In this document: piece after piece, positions 1 through 5,528 of the stretch
Layout: each line of letters begins with the position of its first letter
Position numbering within the stretch: the first letter of the stretch is position 1
Program-made: the position numbers and the translations under genes
Notes under the pieces: model-generated
Told to the model about the DNA's origin: nothing
What the model saw: the letters and a program-made list of their open reading frames with translations, nothing else
Database searches by the model: none
DNA from: CAZCAC01 sp964496575
Lineage (GTDB): Bacteria; Planctomycetota; UBA1135; GCA-002686595
Direction of reading: 5' to 3'
NCBI GenBank assembly: GCA_964496575.1
Contig: CAZCAC010000216.1
Location: 1 to 5,528 of the forward strand
DNA length: 5,528 nucleotides

Positions 1-234
1 TCAGCGTGGCGATTGGGGGGGAGTTGACCCTGGGGAAACGCGGGGCCCCACACCTCGTTCCGCAAGGGGTGGCCACTGGTTGGCGTCTCCATGGTGACGC
101 GGCAGGTGCAATCATCGTACGCTGATGCTGATGAGATGTCCCCCTGATCCTACCCGCGCACCTGGTAGGCTGGGGCTTCCTTCGCTTCCGGGTGGACACG
201 CCCTCCATCTCCTCATCTCTACACCTCTCTGATA

Positions 235-294
235 CTCCTCTCCCCCCGATCGGACAACGACAAATCGGCACGCACCGAGGTGGGGGGTGAGGAG
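235..294. repeat. Imperfect inverted repeat in left flank
   Basis: CTCCTCTCCCCCC at 235-247 pairs with GGGGGGTGAGGAG at 282-294, matching at 12 of 13 positions with a T-T mismatch. The 34-base spacer can itself fold through CCGAT (246-250) and ATCGG (264-268), but that competes with the outer stem. Neither side is followed by a run of T, so it is not a standard intrinsic terminator. The arms are simple C/T- and G/A-rich sequence, so chance pairing is a real alternative. No function is assigned. Confidence 0.35.
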
Positions 295-389
295 GGCACG
301 AAGGGAGTGTCACAGACCGGTGCATCAGGACTCCCCTCAGATCGGCTTCACCTGTTGATGTCGCCCCAGTCAGTAGCGCCCCAGTACAA

Positions 390-442
390 GCGGAGGGGGG
401 AGGGCGTCGGGAACGGCCGAAGGGGAGCAATCCCTCCTCCGC
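390..442. repeat. Imperfect inverted repeat with G-run bulge
   Basis: GCGGAGG at 390-396 pairs with CCTCCGC at 436-442. After a bulge of four G (397-400), AGGG at 401-404 pairs with CCCT at 432-435. The loop contains a further possible small stem, TCGG (407-410) with CCGA (417-420). The G-runs at 395-400, 402-404 and 421-424 make a non-duplex G-rich structure conceivable. There is no T-tract and no recognised RNA family. It lies about 100 bases beyond the hydrolase stop codon, so it could be a 3' end structure of that transcript, but the support is only base-pairing. Confidence 0.3.
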
Positions 443-542
443 ACCAAGACGCCCGTGATCGCCCCCAGATGCGTCCTCGCGCGACTGCTGGGGGAGAACG
501 GTCGAGGTCAGCGGACCGGGCGGCGCAGACCGCCTGGATCGC

Positions 543-2372
543 CTATCCCCCGAAAGGCAACTCGACGAATCCGGCGCGTTGCGCCCCGGTGTGGAAGGTC
601 ACCGTGGGTCGGGGGTCCGGGACGGGCGTCTCGCAGTTGTCTGCGTCGGCACAGGTGAAGGTCACTCGAATCCGGTGCCCCTCGTCGAAGAGCCAGGCGG
701 TGGGATGGAGATCGATCTCGAGCCGCGAGGGCGTGTTTGGCTCGAGCGGCTCGACGTCCCCGGCGTGGCTGCGGTGCCACGGCAGGCCGAAGTACTGGTA
801 GGGCGGCTCGTGCGTGGCGCGGTGCGACGCGCGCAGGCATCCCTCGGTCACGTATCGGGAGAAACCGTTCGGCTCGACCTCCTCGAGGTAGACGAAGAAG
901 TCGCCGTCGGTCGCGGTGGACTCGATCCAGAGTACCACCACCGGATGTCCGATCACCTCCCGGTCCTCCCCGAGGGGCGGGGAGGTGAAGCTCACGCCCT
1001 TCGCGTCGTTCCCGGCGAGGTCCTCGTAGCCGACGGGGCCGCCGTAGCCGTTCCTCCAGCGATTGCCGGTTCCGCTGGTGGTCGAGGGATCCACGACGTA
1101 GGGGATCTCCACCGCTTCCGCTGGCGGCTGGCGGACGAGGCTGCCGGCGGCGGACTCCGCCTCGCCGGGTAGGAAGTAGAGCTTCGTCCGCTCTGCGGGA
1201 ACCGGCCAGCTGTTCGCCGTCCGCCAGCGCTCGCCCTCGGGCGCTCCCATCACGTAGTAGTGGATCGGCGGATCGTCCGCGACGCCATTGTCGATTCCCT
1301 TGAGCCAGTAGTCGAACCAGCGCAGATGCTCGCCGAAGTCGTCGAACTCGTGGCGCTGCTGGTGGTACCACGGCCCGACGGCGAGGCGCTGTGGGTTCTC
1401 GAGGTTGGCGTACAGCACGAAGGCGTCGCGCGTGAAGCAGTCGAGCCAGCCCGCGATGTGGTAGATCGCCGCGCTCGAGCGAGAGATCGCCTCGTGGTGG
1501 TGGATCGGGCTGGTCGAGGGGTACAGAGCGATCTCCAGCTCCTCGTCCACGCCGTCGCGGTAGGGCAGGGCGCGGAACTGCTCGTCCGTGTTGCGGTTCC
1601 CCCGGTGCACGGCGATGGCTGCAGTCAGCAGCTCGCCGTCCTCGTCCTCGGCCACCGGCGCGGCCGTCCTCGCCGTGTCGAGGCGGACCGTGAGCTGCGA
1701 CCACTTCTTCAGGAAGTCGTCCCGGTAGATCCCTCCCGGCCAGGCGAAGGCGTAGAGGTCCGCCGGCGCCACGGAGGGGACGATCGCTTTCAGGTGGGGG
1801 GACCCCGTGGACGCGGCGAAGTACTGCACCGCGCCGAGGTAGGAGCCGCTGTACATGCCCAGGTTGCCGTCGCACCAGGGCTGTGCGACGAACCACTCCA
1901 TGACCTCCCTGCCGTCGCGCACCTCGGCGGGACTGAATGGCCCTTCGTAGCGACCGAAGGAGGCGCCGCCGCCGCGCACGTCGACCGCGGCGATGGCGTA
2001 GCCCCGGCGCACCAGCTCCCTGAGCGTGGGGTGGGCCATCGAGTCGACGACCCTCTTCCCCAGTTGCTGGGCGCGGTTGTAGCGCGTGTAAATCCAGACG
2101 AGCGGGACCGGCTCCTCGATCGGTTGCTCGTCCACGGCGGGCCGGAAGACGTCCGCGGCGAGTCGCGTCCCATCCTCCACGGTGATGAAGAGCGACTCCT
2201 TGTGAACGTCGGCGTACCGGCGCGGGGAGAGCAGGGGATGGGTGGAGGAGTTCTCCACCGTGACCGCAGTCTGCTCCGCCCTCCCCTCCTCCTGGTAGGA
2301 GGCGGGAGCAGCGAGGCTCGTGAGCAGGAGCGGGAAGAGGGCGCGCAGCACGAGGATCTTGGTCGACTTCAT
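543..2372 (-). CDS. Secreted CocE/NonD family alpha/beta hydrolase (peptidase S15-like)
   Basis: The product (609 residues) is an exported serine hydrolase of the CocE/NonD family, which includes cocaine esterase, glutaryl-7-ACA acylase and X-Pro dipeptidyl peptidases; the substrate here is unknown. Residues 1-24 look like a signal peptide (MKSTKILVLR, then a leucine-rich core and A-P-A). The alpha/beta domain has TRYNR (96-100, Tyr98 matching the family oxyanion tyrosine) and DVRGGGASFG (131-140). The elbow is WCDGN then SGSYLG with nucleophile Ser177. The acid is Asp311 in GWLD and the base His337 in GPWYH, so the triad is complete. A helical cap lies at about 215-300, and a C-terminal jelly-roll at about 395-605. 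The length is near that of CocE proteins. The ATG at 2372 was chosen because it begins the signal peptide; its ribosome binding site is weak. Upstream in-frame starts, such as ATG at 2447, would bury that peptide. The elbow glycine is Ser175. A dipeptidyl peptidase, esterase or amidase activity is possible. Confidence 0.93.
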   Translation of the reverse strand: MKSTKILVLRALFPLLLTSLAAPASYQEEGRAEQTAVTVENSSTHPLLSPRRYADVHKESLFITVEDGTRLAADVFRPAVDEQPIEEPVPLVWIYTRYNRAQQLGKRVVDSMAHPTLRELVRRGYAIAAVDVRGGGASFGRYEGPFSPAEVRDGREVMEWFVAQPWCDGNLGMYSGSYLGAVQYFAASTGSPHLKAIVPSVAPADLYAFAWPGGIYRDDFLKKWSQLTVRLDTARTAAPVAEDEDGELLTAAIAVHRGNRNTDEQFRALPYRDGVDEELEIALYPSTSPIHHHEAISRSSAAIYHIAGWLDCFTRDAFVLYANLENPQRLAVGPWYHQQRHEFDDFGEHLRWFDYWLKGIDNGVADDPPIHYYVMGAPEGERWRTANSWPVPAERTKLYFLPGEAESAAGSLVRQPPAEAVEIPYVVDPSTTSGTGNRWRNGYGGPVGYEDLAGNDAKGVSFTSPPLGEDREVIGHPVVVLWIESTATDGDFFVYLEEVEPNGFSRYVTEGCLRASHRATHEPPYQYFGLPWHRSHAGDVEPLEPNTPSRLEIDLHPTAWLFDEGHRIRVTFTCADADNCETPVPDPRPTVTFHTGAQRAGFVELPFGG

Positions 2373-2574
2373 GATCGCCCACGATACTGCGAGACCGCGA
2401 TGCCGGGCTCGCGCAATCTCCGCCACCTGGGATCGATTTCCTGCCATCCCCGGAACAAGACCCCACCGGCCATCCCGCACGAGAAGGGCCGGCGGCGAGG
2501 CGGGCCCACGGGAGAGAAAACCGGATCGAGGAGAGACCTTCTCGGGCCGAACCGGTCCATACCCCGCCGGTGAC

Positions 2575-2617
2575 GAGCCGGCTCGCGAGGGTGACGCGGC
2601 GACGGGCGCCGCGAGCC
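2575..2617. repeat. Nested palindrome and inverted repeat upstream of the lamin-tail gene
   Basis: GAGCCGGCTC at 2575-2584 is a perfect 10-base palindrome. Its right half, extended as GGCTCGCG (2580-2587), is also the perfect complement of CGCGAGCC at 2610-2617, giving an 8-base-pair stem with a 22-base loop. The two pairings are mutually exclusive, since both use GGCTC. The element ends 55 bases before the ATG at 2673, which suits an operator or a 5' untranslated structure. No regulator is identifiable, and in GC-rich DNA such repeats also occur by chance. Confidence 0.35.
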
Positions 2618-2654
2618 ACCTACTCGCCAGATTCATCGAAATCAGGAATCCCCC

Positions 2655-2660
2655 AGGAGG
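2655..2660 (+). promoter_or_regulatory. Ribosome binding site for the lamin-tail gene
   Basis: AGGAGG, a full Shine-Dalgarno core, lies 12 bases before the ATG at 2673. The spacing is a little longer than usual. It is the only good site near this start and supports choosing 2673, which also places a signal peptide at the extreme N terminus. Confidence 0.7.
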
Positions 2661-2672
2661 CTTGTACCAACC

Positions 2673-3584
2673 ATGCTGAACAGATCGCTCTTCGTCCCGT
2701 TCTTCCTCCTCGGCGCCCTCGCGCCGGGAGCCCTCGCCCTCCCGCTCGAGGAGACCGACTCGGGCGCCCCGATTCTGACCGCCCTGCGCGAAGGGGGCCT
2801 CGAGCTCGAGGCTCCCGCCTGGTCGCGCGCCTTGCTCCTCGTCGGTGAGTGGGACGAGGCAGGCGAGGTGGCCGGGCGCCGCGTCGATCCGCTGCGCACC
2901 GCCTGGCTCGACGTCGGCCCGCTGGGGAAGGTCCTCCTCCCCGCCGAGCGCCCCGACGTCCCGCTCTTCGCCCAGGCCTGGCTCCCGCCCGCGGCGGGTG
3001 CGACCTCACCTGCGGGGAGCTGGAGCCGGACGATCGTGCTCCTGCCGCAGGACCCCAGCTCGCGCTCGGCGGTCCAGACCGGCGACATCGTCATCACCGA
3101 GTTCATGAAGGACCCGTCCGCGGTGACCGACTCGCACGGCGAGTGGATCGAGATCCGCAACAACCTCAAGTGGCGCTGCGACATCAACGGGATGATCCTC
3201 TCCGACGCGAGCGGGGCCAGCTACGTCTTCTCCGCTCCCTTCCCGGGGATCTGCCTGAAGCCCTACCGACACTACGTGCTCGGGATCGACGACGATCCGG
3301 CGACCAACGGCGGCGTCCAGGTCGACTACTCCTACAGCGGCTTCTCGCTGAAGAACTCGAGCGACGAGATCTACCTGCACACGAGCTCGGGCGTCCTGCT
3401 CGACGCGGTCGTGTACGACGATGGCGTGCTCTGGCCCGACTCGCCCGGGATGTCGATCAGCCTGGATCCTTCGATCACCGACCCCGTCGTGGCGGACGAC
3501 CCGAGCCTGTGGTGTCACTCCTCGAGCACCTTCGGCGGCGGCGACACGGGCACGCCGAAGGCGCCCAACGACGTCTGTCCCTGA
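2673..3584 (+). CDS. Secreted lamin tail domain (LTD) protein
   Basis: The 303-residue product starts with a likely signal peptide (MLNRSLFVPF, a hydrophobic core, then A-L-A at 20-22), so it should be exported. Residues about 23-130 form an unassigned beta-rich segment with ALLLVGEW (53-60) and PLFAQAWLP (97-105). Residues about 137-303 are a bacterial lamin tail domain of immunoglobulin-like fold: GDIVITEFMKDP at the start, GEWIEIRN (156-163), DINGMILSD (170-178), YVLGIDDDP (201-209), LKNSSDEIYL (226-235), PGMSISLD (258-265), then WCHSS (280-284) and GTPKAPNDVC (293-302). Four cysteines (169, 194, 281, 302) could form two disulfides outside the cytoplasm. In bacteria this domain is common in large secreted or surface proteins and is thought to mediate binding or anchoring; no catalytic residues are known. 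Here it stands nearly alone, with no C-terminal sorting signal visible. The gene is divergent from the hydrolase and convergent with the TPR gene. The family call is strong; the role is unknown. Confidence 0.93.
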   Translation: MLNRSLFVPFFLLGALAPGALALPLEETDSGAPILTALREGGLELEAPAWSRALLLVGEWDEAGEVAGRRVDPLRTAWLDVGPLGKVLLPAERPDVPLFAQAWLPPAAGATSPAGSWSRTIVLLPQDPSSRSAVQTGDIVITEFMKDPSAVTDSHGEWIEIRNNLKWRCDINGMILSDASGASYVFSAPFPGICLKPYRHYVLGIDDDPATNGGVQVDYSYSGFSLKNSSDEIYLHTSSGVLLDAVVYDDGVLWPDSPGMSISLDPSITDPVVADDPSLWCHSSSTFGGGDTGTPKAPNDVCP

Positions 3585-3822
3585 TCCACTCGGAGTCGGT
3601 TTCTGTGCGTTGCGCGCAGAGAGCAGGCAGCGGGAAAGGCGAAAGAGGGGCGGTACCGCAGAGTGCGGTGCCGCCCCCGCGGGTTGTGCTACCGTTGTCG
3701 AGGTTGCCCAGGCTGTACCGGGTGAGGTCGAGGGTGGTGGTACCAGTGCCGGTCCGCTCGACCCAACGGGCAGGCCGCCGGCGACCTCGGTGATCTGGGC
3801 GAGGAATGGACTCTCCGCCGGG
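3585..3822. other. Convergent intergenic region
   Basis: This 238-base gap separates the 3' ends of the lamin-tail gene and the TPR gene. It holds a strong hairpin (3647-3677). The stretch at about 3670-3775, read on the minus strand in the same frame as the TPR gene, is free of stops, has GC-rich third positions and would encode a Thr/Gly/Asn-rich peptide (including LDLTRYSLGNLDNGS). It has no clear start codon and follows the TPR stop, so I do not call it a gene. Confidence 0.6.
3647..3677. terminator. Strong hairpin between convergent genes, probable bidirectional terminator
   Basis: GGGGCGGTACCGC (3647-3659) pairs with GCGGTGCCGCCCC (3665-3677) around a 5-base AGAGT loop. The 13-base-pair stem has one G-U wobble in plus-strand RNA, which becomes an A-C mismatch in minus-strand RNA. 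It begins 62 bases after the lamin-tail stop and lies about 145 bases past the TPR stop. On the minus strand the stem is followed by TCTTTCGCCTTT, a modest U-rich tail. On the plus strand no U-tract follows. The position between two converging genes favours a shared terminator or an RNA 3' end stabiliser. Confidence 0.6.
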
Positions 3823-5478
3823 CTATCGACGCTCGATCTCCAGGAGGAGCTCCTCGCGCACCTCCTGGCTCAGGCGAGGGTTGATCAGGAGCGCCAGCTG
3901 GCCGGCCCGCACCTTGACGCCCGCATCGAGGGCAGCGCGCAGCGATGCCCGGGCCTTCTCGATCCGCCCGCCCGCAGCGTGATGCTCGGCCTGCCTCAGC
4001 CGGAACCAGGAGGTATCCGGGCCCAGGGACTCTTCATCGACGCCGAGGACCGCGTCGTAGAGGGCCTGCGCCTCCTCCTCGAACCCGAGGCCGAACCGGC
4101 AGTGTCCCAGCAACCAGCGGATGTTCCAGGGGAAGAAGGCATTCACACCGTAGGCCTGCTCCGCCTCGGCGAGCAACTCCCGGAAGTGCGCTTCGGCCTC
4201 CTCGAGCCGGCCCAGGCGGACCATCGCCAGCCCGATGTCCCACCGCGTGAAGAGCGGATTCGTCTTCGCCAGCTCCGGGCGCTCCTGGACGATACCCAGG
4301 ATCTGCTCGTTCACGGCGATCGCCTCCCGGGCGTCGCCCTCCACGAACAGCGTGGTGGCCAGCACGTGTCGCATCGAGAGCAGCTCCTCGACCTGGAACT
4401 GGCCCGATTGCTCGTAGATCTCGGTTGCCTCCTCGAGGTACGGCCGGGCGTCGTTGTCGCGATACCGCTGGCCGTAGTGCATACCGAGCTTCTTGAGGGC
4501 TTGCGCCACGACGAGCGGTGAGTCGGCGTGATGGGTCCGGGCCAGCTCCAAGACGTCGAGGAGGACGGCCTCCTCTTCGTCCGTCCTGCCCATCTTGCTG
4601 GCGATGAAGGCGACCCTGTACAGCCTGGTGAGCAGCATCGGGTCCACCGGCCCCCGAGCGGCCCGCTGAACCTCCACGGCCTCGTAGAAGCAGCGGCGTG
4701 CCCCGGGCAGATCGCCCTTCCGCCAGTGCAGGAAGCCGATGTCGTTCAGCGTATCGGCGACCTTGGGGTGCTCCGGACCCAGGGTCTTCTCTCGGATCTC
4801 GAGCGCCCGCTCGGCACATTCCAGCGCCGCGTCGTACTCCTCGAGATCGGTCAGCAAGAGCGAGATGTCGATGAGACACATCGCGATCTGCGGGTGATTC
4901 TCCGGAAGCACCTCTTCCCAGATCGCCCTGGCCTTTTCGTACTGCTCTCGGGATCGGCCGAGCTCGCCGATGGTGCGGAGCAGGTGCGCGTGCTGGTAGA
5001 AGCTCCACGCGACGTCCTCGTGCTTCGGCCCCAGGATCTCGCGGCGCAACTCGAGTGCCCGCTCGACCGCGACGCGGGCCTCGTCGTGGGCCGAGGCGCG
5101 GGTCAGCTGAAAGGCCAGATTGTTGAGGCAGTAGGCGTACGGCGTGCTCTCGACGCCGTGGGCGGCAGCGGCCACCTCCACCGCTTCACGGCACAGGGCG
5201 ATCGCTTCGTCGCTCCGATCCTGGCGGCCGTAGGTGCGGCCGAGGGCACACAAGGCGACCTCGAGGTTCGACGGATCGGCGGTATCCTCGCGCTCTCCTC
5301 TCAAGGTGCGGCCGAGCTCGACCGCCTCCTCGAGGAGTGGTATCGCACGATCCCACTCGCCGAGGCTGTCGTAGACCTTGCCGAGCAAGCCCAGGAGTCG
5401 TCCACGGACCACGGGTTGATCGCGAAGCTCCGTCTCGATCCGCTCCGCGCCGAGATCCAGGATCTCGCGGGCGGTCAA
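3823..5478 (-). CDS. TPR-repeat protein resembling the C-terminal half of a Ser/Thr kinase-TPR protein
   Basis: The 551-residue product is almost entirely tetratricopeptide repeats, about a dozen with a pitch near 42 residues, of kinesin-light-chain type. Clear units start near 21, 69, 111, 153, 195, 237, 278 and 319, then more divergent ones run to about 520. Typical motifs are LGKVYDSLGEWDRAIPLLEE (32-51) and LGPEHPKVADTLNDIGFLHW (233-252). Such arrays form a helical solenoid that binds protein partners. No signal peptide or membrane helix is visible, so it is probably cytoplasmic. The opening TAREILDLGAERIETEL (2-18) matches, from memory of the family, the sequence joining the transmembrane part of Hanks-type kinases to their TPR tails. 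No kinase domain is encoded in the window. The start is TTG, supported by AGGAG seven bases upstream; an in-frame TAG at 5494-5496 excludes a longer product in this frame. It may be a stand-alone scaffold partner of an upstream kinase, or the tail of a frameshifted gene. Confidence 0.88.
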   Translation of the reverse strand: MTAREILDLGAERIETELRDQPVVRGRLLGLLGKVYDSLGEWDRAIPLLEEAVELGRTLRGEREDTADPSNLEVALCALGRTYGRQDRSDEAIALCREAVEVAAAAHGVESTPYAYCLNNLAFQLTRASAHDEARVAVERALELRREILGPKHEDVAWSFYQHAHLLRTIGELGRSREQYEKARAIWEEVLPENHPQIAMCLIDISLLLTDLEEYDAALECAERALEIREKTLGPEHPKVADTLNDIGFLHWRKGDLPGARRCFYEAVEVQRAARGPVDPMLLTRLYRVAFIASKMGRTDEEEAVLLDVLELARTHHADSPLVVAQALKKLGMHYGQRYRDNDARPYLEEATEIYEQSGQFQVEELLSMRHVLATTLFVEGDAREAIAVNEQILGIVQERPELAKTNPLFTRWDIGLAMVRLGRLEEAEAHFRELLAEAEQAYGVNAFFPWNIRWLLGHCRFGLGFEEEAQALYDAVLGVDEESLGPDTSWFRLRQAEHHAAGGRIEKARASLRAALDAGVKVRAGQLALLINPRLSQEVREELLLEIERR

Positions 5479-5507
5479 TGCAGGGCTCCTGACCTACGCG
5501 GAGTCAT
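5475..5507 (-). other. Possible 10-codon upstream ORF or tail of an upstream gene
   Basis: On the minus strand an ATG at 5507 opens a 10-codon frame (MTPRRSGALH) ending in TGA at 5477-5475. The TGA overlaps the TTG start of the TPR gene as TTGA. GAGG lies eight bases before the ATG. The same frame is open to the right window edge, so it may instead be the last codons of an upstream gene coupled to the TPR gene by stop-start overlap. Third positions are not strongly GC-rich, and 33 bases cannot prove coding, so confidence is low. Confidence 0.15.
5486..5490 (-). promoter_or_regulatory. Ribosome binding site deciding the TTG start of the TPR gene
   Basis: Read on the minus strand, AGGAG ends seven bases before the TTG at 5478, near-ideal spacing. 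It supports real initiation at the TTG, rather than the TTG being just an internal leucine codon of a longer protein. Confidence 0.55.
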
Positions 5508-5528
5508 TCCTGCAACCTCGGGGCCTCG

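Larger units (their letters stand above)
1..542. other. Non-coding left flank, no supportable gene
   Basis: I see no gene in this stretch. The short open frames crossing it are poor in coding character, and the longest plus-strand one (starting GTG at 280) runs on antisense into the hydrolase gene. One plus-strand frame is open from the window edge to a TGA at 123-125 (40 codons, glycine-rich, only moderately GC-rich third positions). It could be the tail of a gene lying to the left, but it is too short to call. The stretch contains a pyrimidine-rich tract at about 201-247, a purine-rich tract at about 277-309, a 9-base direct repeat CGCCCCAGT at 362-370 and 377-385, and two imperfect inverted repeats listed separately. 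It lies downstream of the minus-strand hydrolase, so the part nearest 542 should be its 3' untranslated region. A weak stem at 516/523 with 530/537 lacks a T-tract on the minus strand. Confidence 0.6.
2373..2672. promoter_or_regulatory. Divergent intergenic region between hydrolase and lamin-tail genes
   Basis: This 300-base gap must carry the start signals of both the minus-strand hydrolase and the plus-strand lamin-tail gene, unless they are read from further away. I found no convincing -35/-10 pair in either direction. On the minus strand TTGCGC (2411-2416) and TATCGT (2381-2386) are 24 bases apart, too far for a sigma-70 promoter. The plus-strand half contains a nest of GAGCC/GGCTC repeats (2575-2617). 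Open frames crossing the gap, including the in-frame upstream extension of the hydrolase, are arginine/proline-rich and look like GC-rich noise. Confidence 0.5.

Noticed and set aside
3..125. Open plus-strand frame from the left edge to TGA at 123-125, possibly the end of an upstream gene.
   Set aside because: Only 40 codons, moderate third-position GC and no family resemblance; a frame this long is expected by chance in GC-rich DNA.
516..537. Hairpin CCGGGCGG/CCGCCTGG just after the hydrolase stop as its terminator.
   Set aside because: In minus-strand RNA the stem has an A-C mismatch near its base, and no U-tract follows.
2381..2416. TTGCGC and TATCGT as a sigma-70 promoter for the hydrolase.
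   Set aside because: The 24-base spacing is too long and both boxes are poor matches.
1260..2573. A 437-codon plus-strand open frame antisense to the hydrolase.
   Set aside because: It mirrors the codon structure of the hydrolase in GC-rich DNA. Its composition (Val/Arg/Glu/Leu-rich) has no recognisable motif.
508..2619. A 703-codon minus-strand open frame overlapping the whole hydrolase gene.
   Set aside because: It is out of frame with the hydrolase, extremely rich in Arg/Gly/Pro/Ala and shows no domain. The other frame carries a full catalytic triad and signal peptide.
2373..2636. An 88-residue N-terminal extension of the hydrolase to a start at 2636.
   Set aside because: It would place a good signal peptide internally, and the added residues look like translated non-coding DNA.
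2849..3793. A 314-codon plus-strand frame overlapping the lamin-tail gene.
   Set aside because: Arginine-rich shadow frame; the overlapping frame contains a clear signal peptide and lamin tail domain.
3421..4521. A 366-codon plus-strand open frame spanning the end of the lamin-tail gene, the intergenic hairpin and part of the TPR gene.
   Set aside because: It crosses a probable terminator and lies antisense to well-formed TPR repeats; its apparent regularity is the complement of those repeats.

Overview
The window is GC-rich bacterial DNA with three convincing protein genes, no recognisable tRNA or rRNA, no CRISPR array and no insertion sequence. The gene content is an exported CocE-type hydrolase, an exported lamin-tail-domain protein and a long TPR-repeat protein of the kind normally fused to Hanks-type Ser/Thr kinases. 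With GC-rich codon third positions, this suggests a large-genome environmental bacterium, such as a planctomycete, acidobacterium or myxobacterium. I lean weakly to Planctomycetota, because the N-terminal part of the lamin-tail protein resembles a beta-rich segment I associate with secreted planctomycete proteins. That placement is inference.

Layout. Bases 1-542 hold no gene I can support, only pyrimidine- and purine-rich tracts and imperfect inverted repeats. Bases 543-2372 (minus strand) encode a 609-residue secreted alpha/beta hydrolase of the CocE/NonD (peptidase S15-like) family with a complete catalytic triad. A 300-base divergent intergenic region (2373-2672) separates it from a plus-strand gene at 2673-3584. 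That gene encodes a 303-residue secreted protein with one lamin tail domain. After it comes a 238-base convergent intergenic region with a strong hairpin at 3647-3677, probably a shared terminator. Bases 3823-5478 (minus strand) encode a 551-residue, almost entirely TPR protein that starts at TTG.

How the genes relate. The hydrolase and lamin-tail genes are divergent, both products carry signal peptides, and they share one upstream region. Co-expression is therefore possible but not shown. The TPR protein looks cytoplasmic and belongs to a separate transcription unit entering from the right edge. Its first residues match the motif that usually links a kinase domain to its TPR tail. Here, however, an in-frame stop lies six codons upstream of the TTG, and an AGGAG ribosome binding site precedes the TTG. 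It may therefore be a free-standing TPR partner of a kinase encoded beyond the window, or the product of a frameshifted kinase-TPR gene. I see no clear new defence or mobile system; the TPR junction is the most interesting point.
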